Source: Tragulus kanchil (Eukaryota; Chordata; Mammalia; Artiodactyla; Tragulidae). Taken from it: 64,000 bases of DNA. The DNA is taken from contig JAIOJX010000025.1 in assembly GCA_022376925.1 (NCBI GenBank), positions 142,559,301 through 142,623,300 on the forward strand, in the 5' to 3' direction. Below the pieces are notes generated by a model. That model was not told the DNA's origin. It saw only the letters and a list, made by a program, of their open reading frames with translations, and made no database searches. Shown here piece after piece: positions 1-10,417 of this stretch. The position numbers and the translations under genes were made by a program. Each line of letters starts with the position of its first letter. Within the stretch, counting starts at the first letter, position 1.

Positions 1-1419
1 AACTCATTACTTGCCAGATTCTATTAAAAATATATTTGGGGTATATGTTCTGTCATTTACATAATATTCTAAAACTCCCACAGGAGAAATGGTGAAATTT
101 GGAAATTTCCATACCTGGCCCATGAAGGGAATCAGAAAACTGACCAGCAGAGAAATTACACACTCAGGCAGAAAGAAAATGGGAGCTGAGTTCTTAGAAT
201 TAAAGAACTAAAAACAATAAAAAGAACGAAGGAAACACCATTACAGAATAGATATTGTCCATTTATTTTTACTAGTTTTAATTATTGATGATATAATACA
301 TCACAATTTACCAATTAATGCTCAGTATTAAATGGGAGCTGGAGTTCCTTAGAATTTAAAAATTATGTTAAAATTGTACATTTGGTAGATAATCCAAATC
401 TTATATAAGTGTACCTAACTCAAATAAAAAAGTGATTTAGAGTTCCAGAGTTGAGTTCTAGACTATGTAACTATTGCATATGGAACAAATCTACTGCATT
501 TTTGAGATGGAGAAGTTGATAAAGTTCACTTGAAAGAATTTTATTTGGATTAAAATGGGAAAATAGGAAGACTTGTTTCAGCATATCACTGAATAAACCT
601 TTTTGTCACTCCATTTGAACAAGAAAATTAAACTGATTATTGGAAATATGATCATGTTTTTAGCAATCCTAGTGGTTAAAATTTTTCAAAGTTTCTTCAG
701 AATATTGGTATAAATTATACCAAGTACAGCAATTGTGTCAGTTGGATTATTTAGGAAAGAATCATGCAGATAGGACCTTGAGTGATACAGAGTGACATTG
801 ACCAAATTATGAAATTTTTAAATTGTCATTTGCATAATTTATAGATAGGTAAAACATAACTAACAGATAAGAACAGGAATCCAGGCTGATCTAAGTTTGG
901 AACCCATTTGTATTTACCTTTGAATATTAATACATATGAATTTGCTTAAGGTATCTGAACTTGGAAGACTCAGAGATAGATTATAATCTTATCTCTGTCA
1001 ATTTTCAGCTTCATCTTTGAATGAGGTGTTTTCCTTTCTGAGTTGCTATTTTCAGTGAAATAGTCATATGTATTAGTGGAAATATTTATTGATAACTCAT
1101 TACTTGCCAGATTCTATTAAAAATATATTTGGGGTATATGTTCTGTCATTTACATAATATTCTAAAACTCCCACAGGAGAAATGGTGAAATTTGGAAATT
1201 TCCATACCTGGCCCATGAAGGGAATCAGAAAACTGACCAGCAGAGAAATTACACACTCAGGCAGAAAGAAAATGGGAGCTGAGTTCTTAGAATTAAAGAA
1301 CTAAAAACAATAAAAAGAACGAAGGAAACACCATTACAGAATAGATATTGTCCATTTATTTTTACTAGTTTTAATTATTGATGATATAATACATCACAAT
1401 TTACCAATTAATGCTCAGT
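1..1419. repeat. Direct duplication 1 (offset 1093 bp)
   Basis: Positions 1-326 recur at 1094-1419 with no differences that I can see. The left copy is cut by the window edge. With an offset of 1093, the block 327-1093 is probably the second copy of sequence lying left of the window, so the junction is near 327. Just after it, 331-360 looks like a noisy version of 182-208, with single-base insertions. The right copy stops exactly where an antisense Bov-tA SINE begins. No coding potential was seen. Confidence 0.93.
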
Positions 1420-1608
1420 CATGTCTGACCTTTTGTGACCCCCATGGACTGTAGCTTGCCAGGCACCTCTGTTCACAGCATTCTCCAGACAAGATTACTA
1501 GAATGGGTTGCCATTCCCTTCTCTAGGGGATCTTTCTGACACAGGAATTGAACCTGGGTATCTTGCATTGCAGGTGGTTTCTTTATCATCTGAGCCACAA
1601 GGGAAGCC
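1414..1608 (-). mobile_element. Bov-tA-type SINE, antisense
   Basis: This reads as the reverse complement of a Bov-tA element. It starts with the CTCAGTCATGTCTGAC end and ends with the tRNA-like head complement GAGCCACAAGGGAAGCC. The central block is the typical ruminant sequence for a Bov-tA body. It is moderately diverged and not transcribed in any way I can infer. Confidence 0.93.
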
Positions 1609-1920
1609 AATGTTCCATGGTATAGTGTATAAAGTTAAAGACAGAATATAAGACTCATAAGTTAAACAAAGATATTGTCTTTTAAGAAAAGAGTGGGAAT
1701 TTCAGTTTCTTAAGAGAGAGGATTTTGGCCTTGGAGGTTTGTGAAATCAGAATAATTGAATTCAATAGCGTTTTACCTAAAATGTTATATCACTTATTAA
1801 AAATTTACTTAATTTTTTAATACATAAATAACAGATATAAACATAGTAATATGAAAGTTAATGAATAATAGATTAAAAGGGAAAACATCAATAAATAGTA
1901 TATAATAAGTTACAAAAGAG
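1609..1920. other. Anonymous AT-rich DNA
   Basis: No recognised repeat or coding signal. The last bases (1907-1918) form the left target-site duplication of the SINE that follows. Confidence 0.6.
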
Positions 1921-2204
1921 GGTTTCCCTGGTGTCCCAGTGGGTAAAGAGTCTGCCTTGCAGTGCAAGGGACACCGGTTCGATCCTGGGCCTAAGAGGAT
2001 CCTACATGCTGAGGAGTGGCTGGGCTGGTGTGTCCAATTAAGAGCCAGCACTCTGGAGGGCATGCACACAAAGCCCGTGCTCTGCAATGAGAGAAGCCAC
2101 TGCAATGGGAAGCCCACACATGCCAAAGACTAAAGATTGATGAAAATAAATGAAGACTTAGAGGCAAAATAAATAAATAAATAAAAAGAAGATACTTTAA
2201 AAAA
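1921..2204 (+). mobile_element. CHR-type tRNA-derived SINE (tail type A)
   Basis: The head GGTTTCCCTGGTG..CCAGTGGGTAAAGAGTCTGCC is tRNA-Glu-like with a B-box-like GGTTCGATCC. It is followed by a body containing CCAATTAAGAGCCAGCACTCTGGAG and GCTCTGCAATGAGAGAAGCC. The 3' tail reads GACTTAGAGGCAAAATAAATAAATAAA. Flanking repeats AAGTTACAAA at 1907-1916 and 2205-2214 are a clear target-site duplication. Short open frames here come from the SINE and are not genes. Confidence 0.93.
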
Positions 2205-2214
2205 AAGTTACAAA

Positions 2215-3014
2215 GGAACTGTACAGGCAAATACATCCAATAAAATTAAGAATATAGGATCAATTGTCTTTATATATTGCCTTTTATTTTTCGTTGGCTT
2301 AAGAGATTAAAATTTAAAATTTTTACACAAATTTACTTGAAACAGGAGGTGTCTCTTAGGCAGTGTAGTACATACAATGATAATTATAACACTTATTCCC
2401 CTCCCTGGTTCTCATTAAATTACATTATGAGTGGTATCAATTCTTTTCTCTCTGCTAAAAATATCTTTATTATAAAATATTTATGAGATTGAATATTGAA
2501 AATCAACCAGTGAATTGGTGATATAGATAGAGAATTTTGGGAAGATACAAGTTAAGTAGGTTAGAAATGAAAGAGAACTGCTGAATAGCCAACAGGTAAG
2601 GGATGACAAAAGTTAAGAAAGAATCACAAATACAATGCATCAAACTACTCAATATTCTAAGAGAAATAACAAAATATGTTGATGTATCAGCTAGGAAAGA
2701 AGGACAGATAAGCTTTATATCAAAAATGGTATAATGTTTGCCAAAAGTGTTGCAGTTGCAATGTGAGTTAAACTAAAACATTGCATTACCTCCTAGCCCA
2801 TTCTTTTGGAGCTTCTAGAGCCTTCTTAAAGCTCTAGGAAAGGCAAGATTCTGGAGGGCAGTTACATGTAATATAAGTGGAATAGAAATGGTACTGTCAA
2901 ATTAAAGGAATGGGATTTTTTAGAGATAATTTCACAAACAGTGAACTGAAGGTTCTAGATGGCACAGTGAAACAGTAAGAATTAGAGAAATAGCACAAGG
3001 AAAGTATGTGTCCT
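2215..3014. other. Anonymous AT-rich DNA
   Basis: About 800 bp without a recognised repeat, RNA or convincing reading frame. The 69-codon frame at 2277-2486 has no recognisable domain and low-complexity composition. Confidence 0.6.
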
Positions 3015-3577
3015 TTGTCATATTTGACTCTGCGACACCATGGACTGTAGCCTGCCAGGTTCCTTTTGTCCATGAGGTTTTCCAGGCAGGAATACTGGAG
3101 CAGGGGCTTCCCTGGTGATCCAGTGGGCAGAGTTCACTCTGCAGTGCAAGGGGCACTGGTTTAATCCCTGGCCAGGGAAGATCCGACATGGCGTGGATCA
3201 GCTGAACCACTGTGTTCAATTACTAGCCAGTGCTCTGGAGTGTCTTCTCCCAGAGCCGGTGCTCTGCAACAAGACAGGCCACTGCAATGGGAGGTCCACA
3301 CATTCCAAAGAATAAAAGATGGATGAAAATAAATATATAATAAACCAGTAAAAGAGGCCACATTTAAAACAAAACAAAATGGGAGACATTTCAAGGTAAA
3401 AGATCCCACCAAGGCAAGTAGAGCAAGCAGACTACAAAACTGGCAAGACACATTTAAAAAAACGAGAATACTGGAGTGAGTTGCCATTTCCTTCTCTAGG
3501 GGTTCTTCCTGATGCAGGCACCAAACACAGGTCTCCTACATTGCAGGCAGACTATCATCTCAACTACAGAGAAGTCC
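3015..3577 (-). mobile_element. Bov-tA SINE, antisense, split by a nested SINE
   Basis: The two halves 3015-3100 and 3466-3577 together make one antisense Bov-tA. The left half carries GACTCTGCGACACCATGGAC. The right half carries TGGAGTGAGTTGCCATTTCC and ends near CTACAGAGAAGTCCC. Between them lies a CHR-type SINE with its own extra 3' DNA. The sequence GAATACTGGAG occurs at both edges (3090-3100 and 3466-3476). It is the target-site duplication of the later insertion, which dates the CHR-type element after the Bov-tA. Confidence 0.92.
3101..3465 (+). mobile_element. CHR-type SINE with candidate 3' transduction
   Basis: The SINE body runs from about 3104 (GGGCTTCCCTGGTGATCC) to about 3370, with a diverged type-B tail. 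About 90-100 bp of non-SINE sequence follows, ending in a short A-rich run (3453-3461). The whole 365-bp cassette is flanked by an 11-bp duplication. The non-SINE part therefore entered with the SINE, which is what a read-through transcript of a source copy would give. Confidence 0.8.
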
Positions 3578-4177
3578 CATAGAAATATATCGGCAAGAGC
3601 AAATACACAGTTTACAAGAGGATGGTAAACAAGGCCTTCTATGTTAAAGTTATAGCCTAAGATGGCTGGAGTGACATGGCCAAAAATTGGAAATATCTGT
3701 CTTGAATAGAAGACATTTCAGTTCCCATTATAAACGCCCCCTGAATATAATGGGAATTGGTCTGATGAGCTTTTACCAGCATTTCCCAGAAGGAGGAGCA
3801 GTACCAGAGGCAGAGGAATCATGAATGACTGTCTTTAATTAAAGAGTGCTCAAAGCATTAAATGAAACAACAAGTATGTAAATGCTTTATGAATTCAAAC
3901 AATGAGTTATTTCCAGAGGAACGCATGGGTGAAAAGAAGAGGAGTTCTGTAGTCAGACAGTGAGGTCTATGAGTATTCAACCTACACATGCCATGTGACA
4001 AAACTTGTAATTCCAGGAAGGTTACTTAATATCTCTGAAGTTCTGTTACTTAGTTCTAAAATGCGAACAGAAATTCATGTGTTTCTGAGACAACTAATGA
4101 GCTAACAATAACAAAACACAGCAAGCTCTCTGTGTGTGAATCCTTTCACATTGTGCCATGGTCCTCTTTTATGTCTC
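3578..4177. other. Anonymous DNA
   Basis: About 600 bp with no recognised repeat and no supported gene. The end abuts the first copy of duplication 2. Confidence 0.6.
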
Positions 4178-4330
4178 TTGTGGTACTCCCATGTTTCTTG
4201 GTCCTAAGAAAAAGACCTCGCCTCCTTTTCACTTCGCCAGTCTGATCAACTCCCACTCTATACTTTTCTGCATTGACTATTAATTTATTTTTAAATAGCA
4301 GTCTTTAAAAAACCACACATTTTTGACAAT

Positions 4331-4710
4331 AGTTTTATTCTATTTTATTTTTTTATTGAAGTATAGTTGAGTCATATATTAGTGTCAGGTGTACATAACA
4401 GTGATTCAGATTTATAACAGATTATACTTCTTTTTCTTTGAAAGTTAATAAGAATAATGTCTATATAGTCCCGTGCTACACAATATGTTCTTGTTTTTCT
4501 GTATTTTATACATAGTAGCTTGTATCCTTAATCCCTGACACTTGTTTTTTCCTCTACCCTCTCTCCTTTCATAAATAGCAGTTTGTTTTCTGTATCCATT
4601 AATTTGTTTCCATTTTGCTATATATATTTTTTTTTAGATTCCACAGATTTATACATGAGTTGTCTTCTTTCTCTGTTTAACCTATTTCAGTGGGCATAAT
4701 GTTGATAAAT
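4331..4710 (-). mobile_element. L1 3' end, antisense (copy 1)
   Basis: TTTTTTATTGAAGTATAGTTGAGTC and the following block match the reverse complement of artiodactyl L1 3' UTR sequence. It continues through GATTCCACAGATTTATACATGAGTTG to CAGTGGGCATAATG. It is diverged and cannot code. Confidence 0.85.
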
Positions 4711-5434
4711 GACAGTAGATAGCTTACGGTCAATGGTGTCTGATTGCCAACCTCCAAAGGAGAAAATTTTCACTTTGGGATTGAAAGACATGGCTGTGGT
4801 CACTCAGAGCTTCGTGTAGCAAAGGTTCCTTTAAAGTAAAAAGGGAGAGAGAAAGCTTCCAGCAAAAGGCACTGGAAGGGGTTAGGATAGTAATCCACTT
4901 CACTAGTTTAGGCAGGACATTATGTACTTTTTCAGTTGGTTATTAACAATAGCTTAAAAGAATATTTTAAGGTTTTAAAGTCTTACCAGACCCATATTCA
5001 CAACATGCATAATTAACGTAAGTATGAGATTAGTGCAAAGGAACATATCCCTCTTAAAAAGAAGAAACATGTCCTCAAGAAAGATACATTGTTGTTACAA
5101 GCATTAGCTCTGGGCTTAAAGAGTCTCAGGCAAAACAGACTACTGTCATAGGAGGGGCGGCCAAGGGGAAGGCACCTTGGCTAAAAAATGTTTGTTCTCC
5201 CTCTTTCTCCTCCTTCCTGGGGATCCTCTAGTCTTCCTATCCAGCTGCTTAAGAATTAGCTCTTTCACTTTCACTTTAGCTTTGTGGTACTCCCATGTTT
5301 CTTGGTCCTAAGAAAAAGACCTCGCCTCCTTTTCACTTCGCCAGTCTGATCAACTCCCACTCTATACTTTTCTGCATTGACTATTAATTTATTTTTAAAT
5401 AGCAGTCTTTAAAAAACCACACATTTTTGACAAT

Positions 5435-5812
5435 AGTTTTATTCTATTTTATTTTTTTATTGAAGTATAGTTGAGTCATATATTAGTGTCAGGTGTACAT
5501 AACAGTGATTCAGATTTATAACAGATTATACTTCTTTTTCTTTGAAAGTTAATAAGAATAATGTCTATATAGTCCCGTGCTACACAATATGTTCTTGTTT
5601 TTCTGTATTTTATACATAGTAGCTTGTATCCTTAATCCCTGACACTTGTTTTTTCCTCTACCCTCTCTCCTTTCATAAATAGCAGTTTGTTTTCTGTATC
5701 CATTAATTTGTTTCCATTTTGCTATATATATTTTTTTTTAGATTCCACAGATTTATACATGAGTTGTCTTCTTTCTCTGTTTAACCTATTTCAGTGGGCA
5801 TAATGTTGATAA
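5435..5812 (-). mobile_element. L1 3' end, antisense (copy 2)
   Basis: This is the duplicate of 4331-4710. The same L1 resumes at 6374 beyond an inserted block, so only this copy has both halves. Confidence 0.85.
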
Positions 5813-6373
5813 ATGACAGTAGATAGCTTACGGTCAATGGTGTCTGATTGCCAACCTCCAAAGGAGAAAATTTTCACTTTGGGATTGAAAGACATGGCTG
5901 TGGTCACTCAGAGCTTCGTGTAGCAAAGGTTCCTTTAAAGTAAAAAGGGAGAGAGAAAGCTTCCAGCAAAAGGCACTGGAAGGGGTTAGGATAGTAATCC
6001 ACTTCACTAGTTTAGGCAGGACATTATGTACTTTTTCAGTTGGTTATTAACAATAGCTTAAAAGAATATTTTAAGGTTTTAAAGTCTTACCAGACCCATA
6101 TTCACAACATGCATAATTAACGTAAGTATGAGATTAGTGCAAAGGAACATATCCCTCTTAAAAAGAAGAAACATGTCCTCAAGAAAGATACATTGTTGTT
6201 ACAAGCATTAGCTCTGGGCTTAAAGAGTCTCAGGCAAAACAGACTACTGTCATAGGAGGGGCGGCCAAGGGGAAGGCACCTTGGCTAAAAAATGTTTGTT
6301 CTCCCTCTTTCTCCTCCTTCCTGGGGATCCTCTAGTCTTCCTATCCAGCTGCTTAAGAATTAGCTCTTTCACT
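5813..6373. mobile_element. About 560-bp insertion in L1, LTR-like
   Basis: The block separates two parts of an antisense L1 that would be adjacent in an intact element: ..GGGCATAATG before and GTGGGTCCACACATATTGCTGC after. It is less AT-rich than its surroundings, with a CpG-containing GGGGCGGCC patch, purine-rich stretches and a pyrimidine-rich end. A solitary LTR fits, but I see no clear TG..CA termini or polyadenylation site. The same block occurs in duplication copy 1 at about 4711-5269. Confidence 0.4.
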
Positions 6374-6450
6374 GTTACGTGGGTCCACACATATTGCTGC
6401 AAATGGTAAAATTTCATTAATTAATGGCTAAGTCATATTCTGCCATTATG
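6374..6450 (-). mobile_element. L1 fragment, antisense
   Basis: CACATATTGCTGCAAATGG and TTAATGGCTAAGTCATATTC resemble the reverse complement of the L1 3' region just inside the piece at 5435-5812. It is interrupted by the Bov-tA at 6451 and resumes at 6677. Confidence 0.75.
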
Positions 6451-6668
6451 GGCTTCCCAGATGGCTCAGAGGTAAAGAATTCACTTGCTAAAGCAGGAGA
6501 CCCATATTTGACCCCTGGGTTTGAAAAATGCCCTAAAGAAGGAAATGGCAGCCTAATCCAGTTTTTTTTTTTTTTTTTTTTTTGTAATATCCTATGGATA
6601 GAGGATCCTGGCAGGGTACAGTCCAGGTGCCACAAAAAAAGTCAGACCTGACTTATTGATTAAACAAT
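6451..6668 (+). mobile_element. Bov-tA SINE with internal T22 tract
   Basis: Head GGGCTTCCCAGATGGCTCAGAGG, body GAAGGAAATGGCAGCCTAATCCAG, and tail AGTCAGACCTGACTTATTGATTAAAC. A run of 22 T (6562-6583) replaces the expected ATTCTTGCCTGG segment. It is inserted within an antisense L1. Confidence 0.9.
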
Positions 6669-6676
6669 GACAACAA

Positions 6677-6885
6677 TATCCTGTTACATACTTTTATTTA
6701 TCCATTCATTTATTAGTGACATGTGACTAGCTTCTACTTCCTGGCCATGGTAAATAGTGCTACTATAAACATTGGGATGCATGTACCTCTTTAAGAGGGT
6801 TTTTGGTTTTTTTGAATATATACACTGGAGTGAAATTTCTAGATCATATTATTGTTCTATTCTATTTTTCATTGTCTTAAGGAAA
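6677..6885 (-). mobile_element. L1 fragment, antisense, continuing after the SINE
   Basis: TATTTATCCATTCATTTATTAGTG, GTAAATAGTGCTACTATAAACATTGGG and ATATATACACTGGAGTG.. are the reverse complement of the conserved L1 3' ORF2/UTR region. They follow on from 6374-6450. Confidence 0.85.
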
Positions 6886-8896
6886 TTCTAAAGGAAAGAT
6901 ATATCCACTGGATGCAGAGTTCCAGACAATAGCAAGGAGAGATAAATACTACTTAAATGAACAATGCAAAGAGATAGAGGAAAACAGCAGAATGGGAAAG
7001 ACCAGAGATATCCTTCAGAAACGTGAAGAGATCAAGGGAACATTTTATGTGAGGACAGGCACGATAAAGGGCAGAAATGGTAAGGATATAATAGAAGCAT
7101 AAGAGATTAAGAAGAGGTGGGAAGAACATACAAAAGAGCTATACAGGGCTTCCCTGGTGGTCCAGTGGGTAAAGAGTCTGCCTTGCACTGCAAGGGGTGC
7201 CGGTTCCATCGCTGGCATGGGAAGATCCCACATGTCATGGAGCGGCTGGACCAGTCTGTCCAATTATGAGCCAACACTCTGGAGCGCATGTGCCCAGAGC
7301 CAGTGCTCTGCAACAAGAGAGGTCACTGTGATGGGAGGCCCACACAGGCCAAAGAACAAAGATGGATGAAAATAAATAAATGAAAGACCAATCAAATTGG
7401 CCAAAAATTAAAATTTTTTTTAAAAAAAGCTATACAAAAAAGGTCTTAATGACTTGAATAACCATTGTAGTGTGATCACTCACCTAAAGCCAGACATTCT
7501 GGAGTGTAAAGTCAAGTGGGCTTTAGGAAGCCAACTTTCCTAAGTTACTGGAGGTGATGGAATTCCAGCTGAGGTATTTAAAGTCATAAGAGATTATACT
7601 GTGAAAGTGCTGCATGCAATATGTCAGTAAATTTGGAAAACTCAGCAGTGGCCACAGGGCTGGTAAAGGTCAATTTTTCATTCTAATTCCAAAGAAGGGT
7701 GATGCCAAAGAATGTTCAAACTACCCTACAATCACATTCATTTCACATGATAGCATGGTTATGCTCAAAATCCTTTGAGCTAGGCTCAGCAGTATGTGAA
7801 CTGAGAACTTCCAGAGGTACAACCTGGGCTTAGCAAAGGCAGAGGAACCAAAGATCAACTTGCCAATATTCACTGGGTCATGGAGAAAGCAAGGAAAATC
7901 CAGAAAAATACCTACTTCTGCTTTATCCATTAAGCGAAAGCCTTTACCACAACCAAATGTGGAGAATTCTTAAAAGAATGGGAATACCAGACCATTCCTG
8001 AGAAACTTGTATGTGGATCAAGAAGCAACAGTTAGAACCTTACATGAAACAACTGGTTCCAAAGGGGAAAAACAGTATGGCAAGGCTGTATATTGTCACC
8101 CTGCTTATTCAGATTACATGCAGAGTACATGAAATTCTGGGCTGGGTGAATCACAGGCTGGAATCAAGATTTCCAGCCTCAGATATGCAGATGATATCAC
8201 CATAACAGAAGAAAGTGAAGAGACACTAAATAGCCCCTTGATGAAGCTGAAAGAGGAGAGTGAAAAAGCTGGCTTAAAACTCAACATTCAAAAACCTAAG
8301 ATCATGGCATCTGTTCCCATCACTTCAAGGCAAATAAAAGGGGAAAAAGTGGAAGCAGTGACAGGTTTTCTTTTCTTTGGCTCCAAAATCAGTGCAGAGA
8401 GTGACTCTACCCATGAAATTAGAAGAGGCTTGCTTTTTGGTAGAAAGGCTATGGCAAACCTAGACAGTGCACTAAAAATCACTTCGCTGACAAAGTCTAT
8501 CTAGTTAGTCATTGTTTTTCCAGTAGTCATGTATGGATGTGAGACTTGGACCATAAAGATGACTGAGCAATGCAGAACGGATGTTTTAGAATTGTGGTGT
8601 TAGAGAAGACTGGACTACAAGATCAAACCAGTCAATCCTAGAGAAATCATCCCTAAATATTCATTGGAAGACTGATGCTCAAGCTCTAATACTTTGGCCC
8701 CTCATTGGAAAAAACTCTGATGCTGGGAAAAATTGAAGGCAAGTGGAAAAAGAGATGACAGAAGAAATGATTGAATGGCACCACTGACTCAACCAATTTG
8801 AGCTTGAGCAAACACTGGGCAATAGAGGACAAGGAAGCCTGGTGTGCTGTGGTTCATGGGGTCACAAAGAGCAACTTAGCAACTGAACATCAACAG
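6886..8896 (+). mobile_element. BovB (RTE) LINE fragment with reverse-transcriptase remnant
   Basis: Recognisable BovB blocks run from CTGGATGCAGAGTTCCAGAC through GATGGAATTCCAGCTGAG, CAGTGGCCACAGGGCTGG and CTACTTCTGCTTTATCC to the 3' end GCAACTGAACATCAACAGC. The frame CTCAGATATGCAGATGATATCACC at 8178-8201 encodes LRYADDIT, the RT catalytic YADD box (8184-8195). The longest surviving frame, 8238-8504, covers the part just after it. A CHR-type SINE at 7147-7424, frameshifts and stops make this a dead copy. From 8271 the sequence is repeated at 9370. Confidence 0.95.
7147..7424 (+). mobile_element. CHR-type SINE nested in BovB (tail type B)
   Basis: Full-length element: GGGCTTCCCTGGTGGTCCAG head, GTGCCGGTTCCATCGCTGG, and CCAATTATGAGCCAACACTC body. 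Its tail is GAAAGACCAATCAAATTGGCCAAAAATT. The duplicated target AGCTATACA lies at 7137-7145 and about 7428-7436. The insertion cuts the BovB between CAAAAGAGCTATACAG and CAAAAAAGGTCTT. Confidence 0.94.
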
Positions 8897-9091
8897 CAAA
8901 GTCTCAGTGGTAAAGAACTTGCCTGCAATGCAGGAGTTATGGGTTCAATCCCTGAGTCAGGAAGATCCCTTGCAGAAGGAAATGTCAACCCAGTGCAGTA
9001 TTCTTGTCTAGGAAATCTCATGGACAGAGGAGTCTGGAGGGATATTGTCTAGGATGTTTCAAAAGAGTCAAGTGTGACTTAGCGACTAAAC
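8897..9091 (+). mobile_element. Bov-tA SINE (copy 1)
   Basis: TCTCAGTGGTAAAGAACTTGCC head and GCAATGCAGGAGTTATGGGTTC, ending in AGTGTGACTTAGCGACTAAAC. It lies directly against the 3' end of BovB. Confidence 0.9.
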
Positions 9092-9369
9092 ATTTTTCAC
9101 AATAAATGGTAAAATTTTCTGAGGCTACTGAACACATGCCCTACATATTTGAACTTTTCAGTTCCTAGCAAAGTGTTCTTGGAAATTGTATGTGCTTCAA
9201 ATATTTCTTAAGTCAGTCAAATGAATCCCACATTCAACAAGTCTCTATTTAATTTTAACTAGAAAAACCTAGCGGAATTCTACAGAATACAATAAACTGA
9301 CACCACTATTTCAGAGCAGAAGAAAGTGAAGAAAAAAAACACTAAATAGCCCTTGAAGCTGAGGGGTCC

Positions 9370-9995
9370 GGCTTAAAACTCAACATTCAAAAACCTAAGA
9401 TCATGGCATCTGTTCCCATCACTTCAAGGCAAATAAAAGGGGAAAAAGTGGAAGCAGTGACAGGTTTTCTTTTCTTTGGCTCCAAAATCAGTGCAGAGAG
9501 TGACTCTACCCATGAAATTAGAAGAGGCTTGCTTTTTGGTAGAAAGGCTATGGCAAACCTAGACAGTGCACTAAAAATCACTTCGCTGACAAAGTCTATC
9601 TAGTTAGTCATTGTTTTTCCAGTAGTCATGTATGGATGTGAGACTTGGACCATAAAGATGACTGAGCAATGCAGAACGGATGTTTTAGAATTGTGGTGTT
9701 AGAGAAGACTGGACTACAAGATCAAACCAGTCAATCCTAGAGAAATCATCCCTAAATATTCATTGGAAGACTGATGCTCAAGCTCTAATACTTTGGCCCC
9801 TCATTGGAAAAAACTCTGATGCTGGGAAAAATTGAAGGCAAGTGGAAAAAGAGATGACAGAAGAAATGATTGAATGGCACCACTGACTCAACCAATTTGA
9901 GCTTGAGCAAACACTGGGCAATAGAGGACAAGGAAGCCTGGTGTGCTGTGGTTCATGGGGTCACAAAGAGCAACTTAGCAACTGAACATCAACAG
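9370..9995 (+). mobile_element. BovB 3' part (duplicate)
   Basis: Duplicate of 8271-8896. The open frame 9403-9603 is the same RTE remnant as at 8304-8504. It lacks the catalytic YADD segment because the duplication begins downstream of it. Confidence 0.93.
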
Positions 9996-10190
9996 CAAAG
10001 TCTCAGTGGTAAAGAACTTGCCTGCAATGCAGGAGTTATGGGTTCAATCCCTGAGTCAGGAAGATCCCTTGCAGAAGGAAATGTCAACCCAGTGCAGTAT
10101 TCTTGTCTAGGAAATCTCATGGACAGAGGAGTCTGGAGGGATATTGTCTAGGATGTTTCAAAAGAGTCAAGTGTGACTTAGCGACTAAAC
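9996..10190 (+). mobile_element. Bov-tA SINE (copy 2)
   Basis: Duplicate of 8897-9091. Its 3' part is also repeated at 11181-11312. Confidence 0.9.
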
Positions 10191-10417
10191 ATTTTTCACA
10201 ATAAATGGTAAAATTTTCTGAGGCTACTGAACACATGCCCTACATATTTGAACTTTTCAGTTCCTAGCAAAGTGTTCTTAGAAATTGTATGTGCTTCAAA
10301 TATTTCTTAAGTCAGTCAAATGAATCCCACATTCAACAAGTCTCTATTTAATTTTAACTAGAAAAACCTAGCGGAATTCTACAGAATACAATAAACTGAC
10401 ACCACTATTTCAGAGCA

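Larger units (their letters stand above)
4178..6373. repeat. Direct duplication 2 (offset 1104 bp)
   Basis: 4178-5269 and 5282-6373 are essentially identical over 1092 bp. A 12-bp filler (5270-5281) separates them. Each copy carries the same antisense L1 3' end plus about 560 bp of LTR-like DNA. The first copy shares only TTGTGG with the filler edge, so the junction falls at unrelated sequence. Confidence 0.97.
8271..10417. repeat. Direct duplication 3 (offset 1099 bp)
   Basis: 8271-9318 recurs as 9370-10417. The 51-bp junction 9319-9369 is a degraded version of the BovB sequence at 8209-8270, with an A8 run and internal deletions. At one site the second copy has A (about 10279) where the first copy and the third partial copy (about 11401) have G. 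Confidence 0.97.

Noticed and set aside
8897..9091. tRNA gene suggested by the SINE heads with A/B-box-like motifs
   Set aside because: The sequence continues into Bov-tA bodies and cannot fold into a full tRNA. The same applies to all SINEs here.
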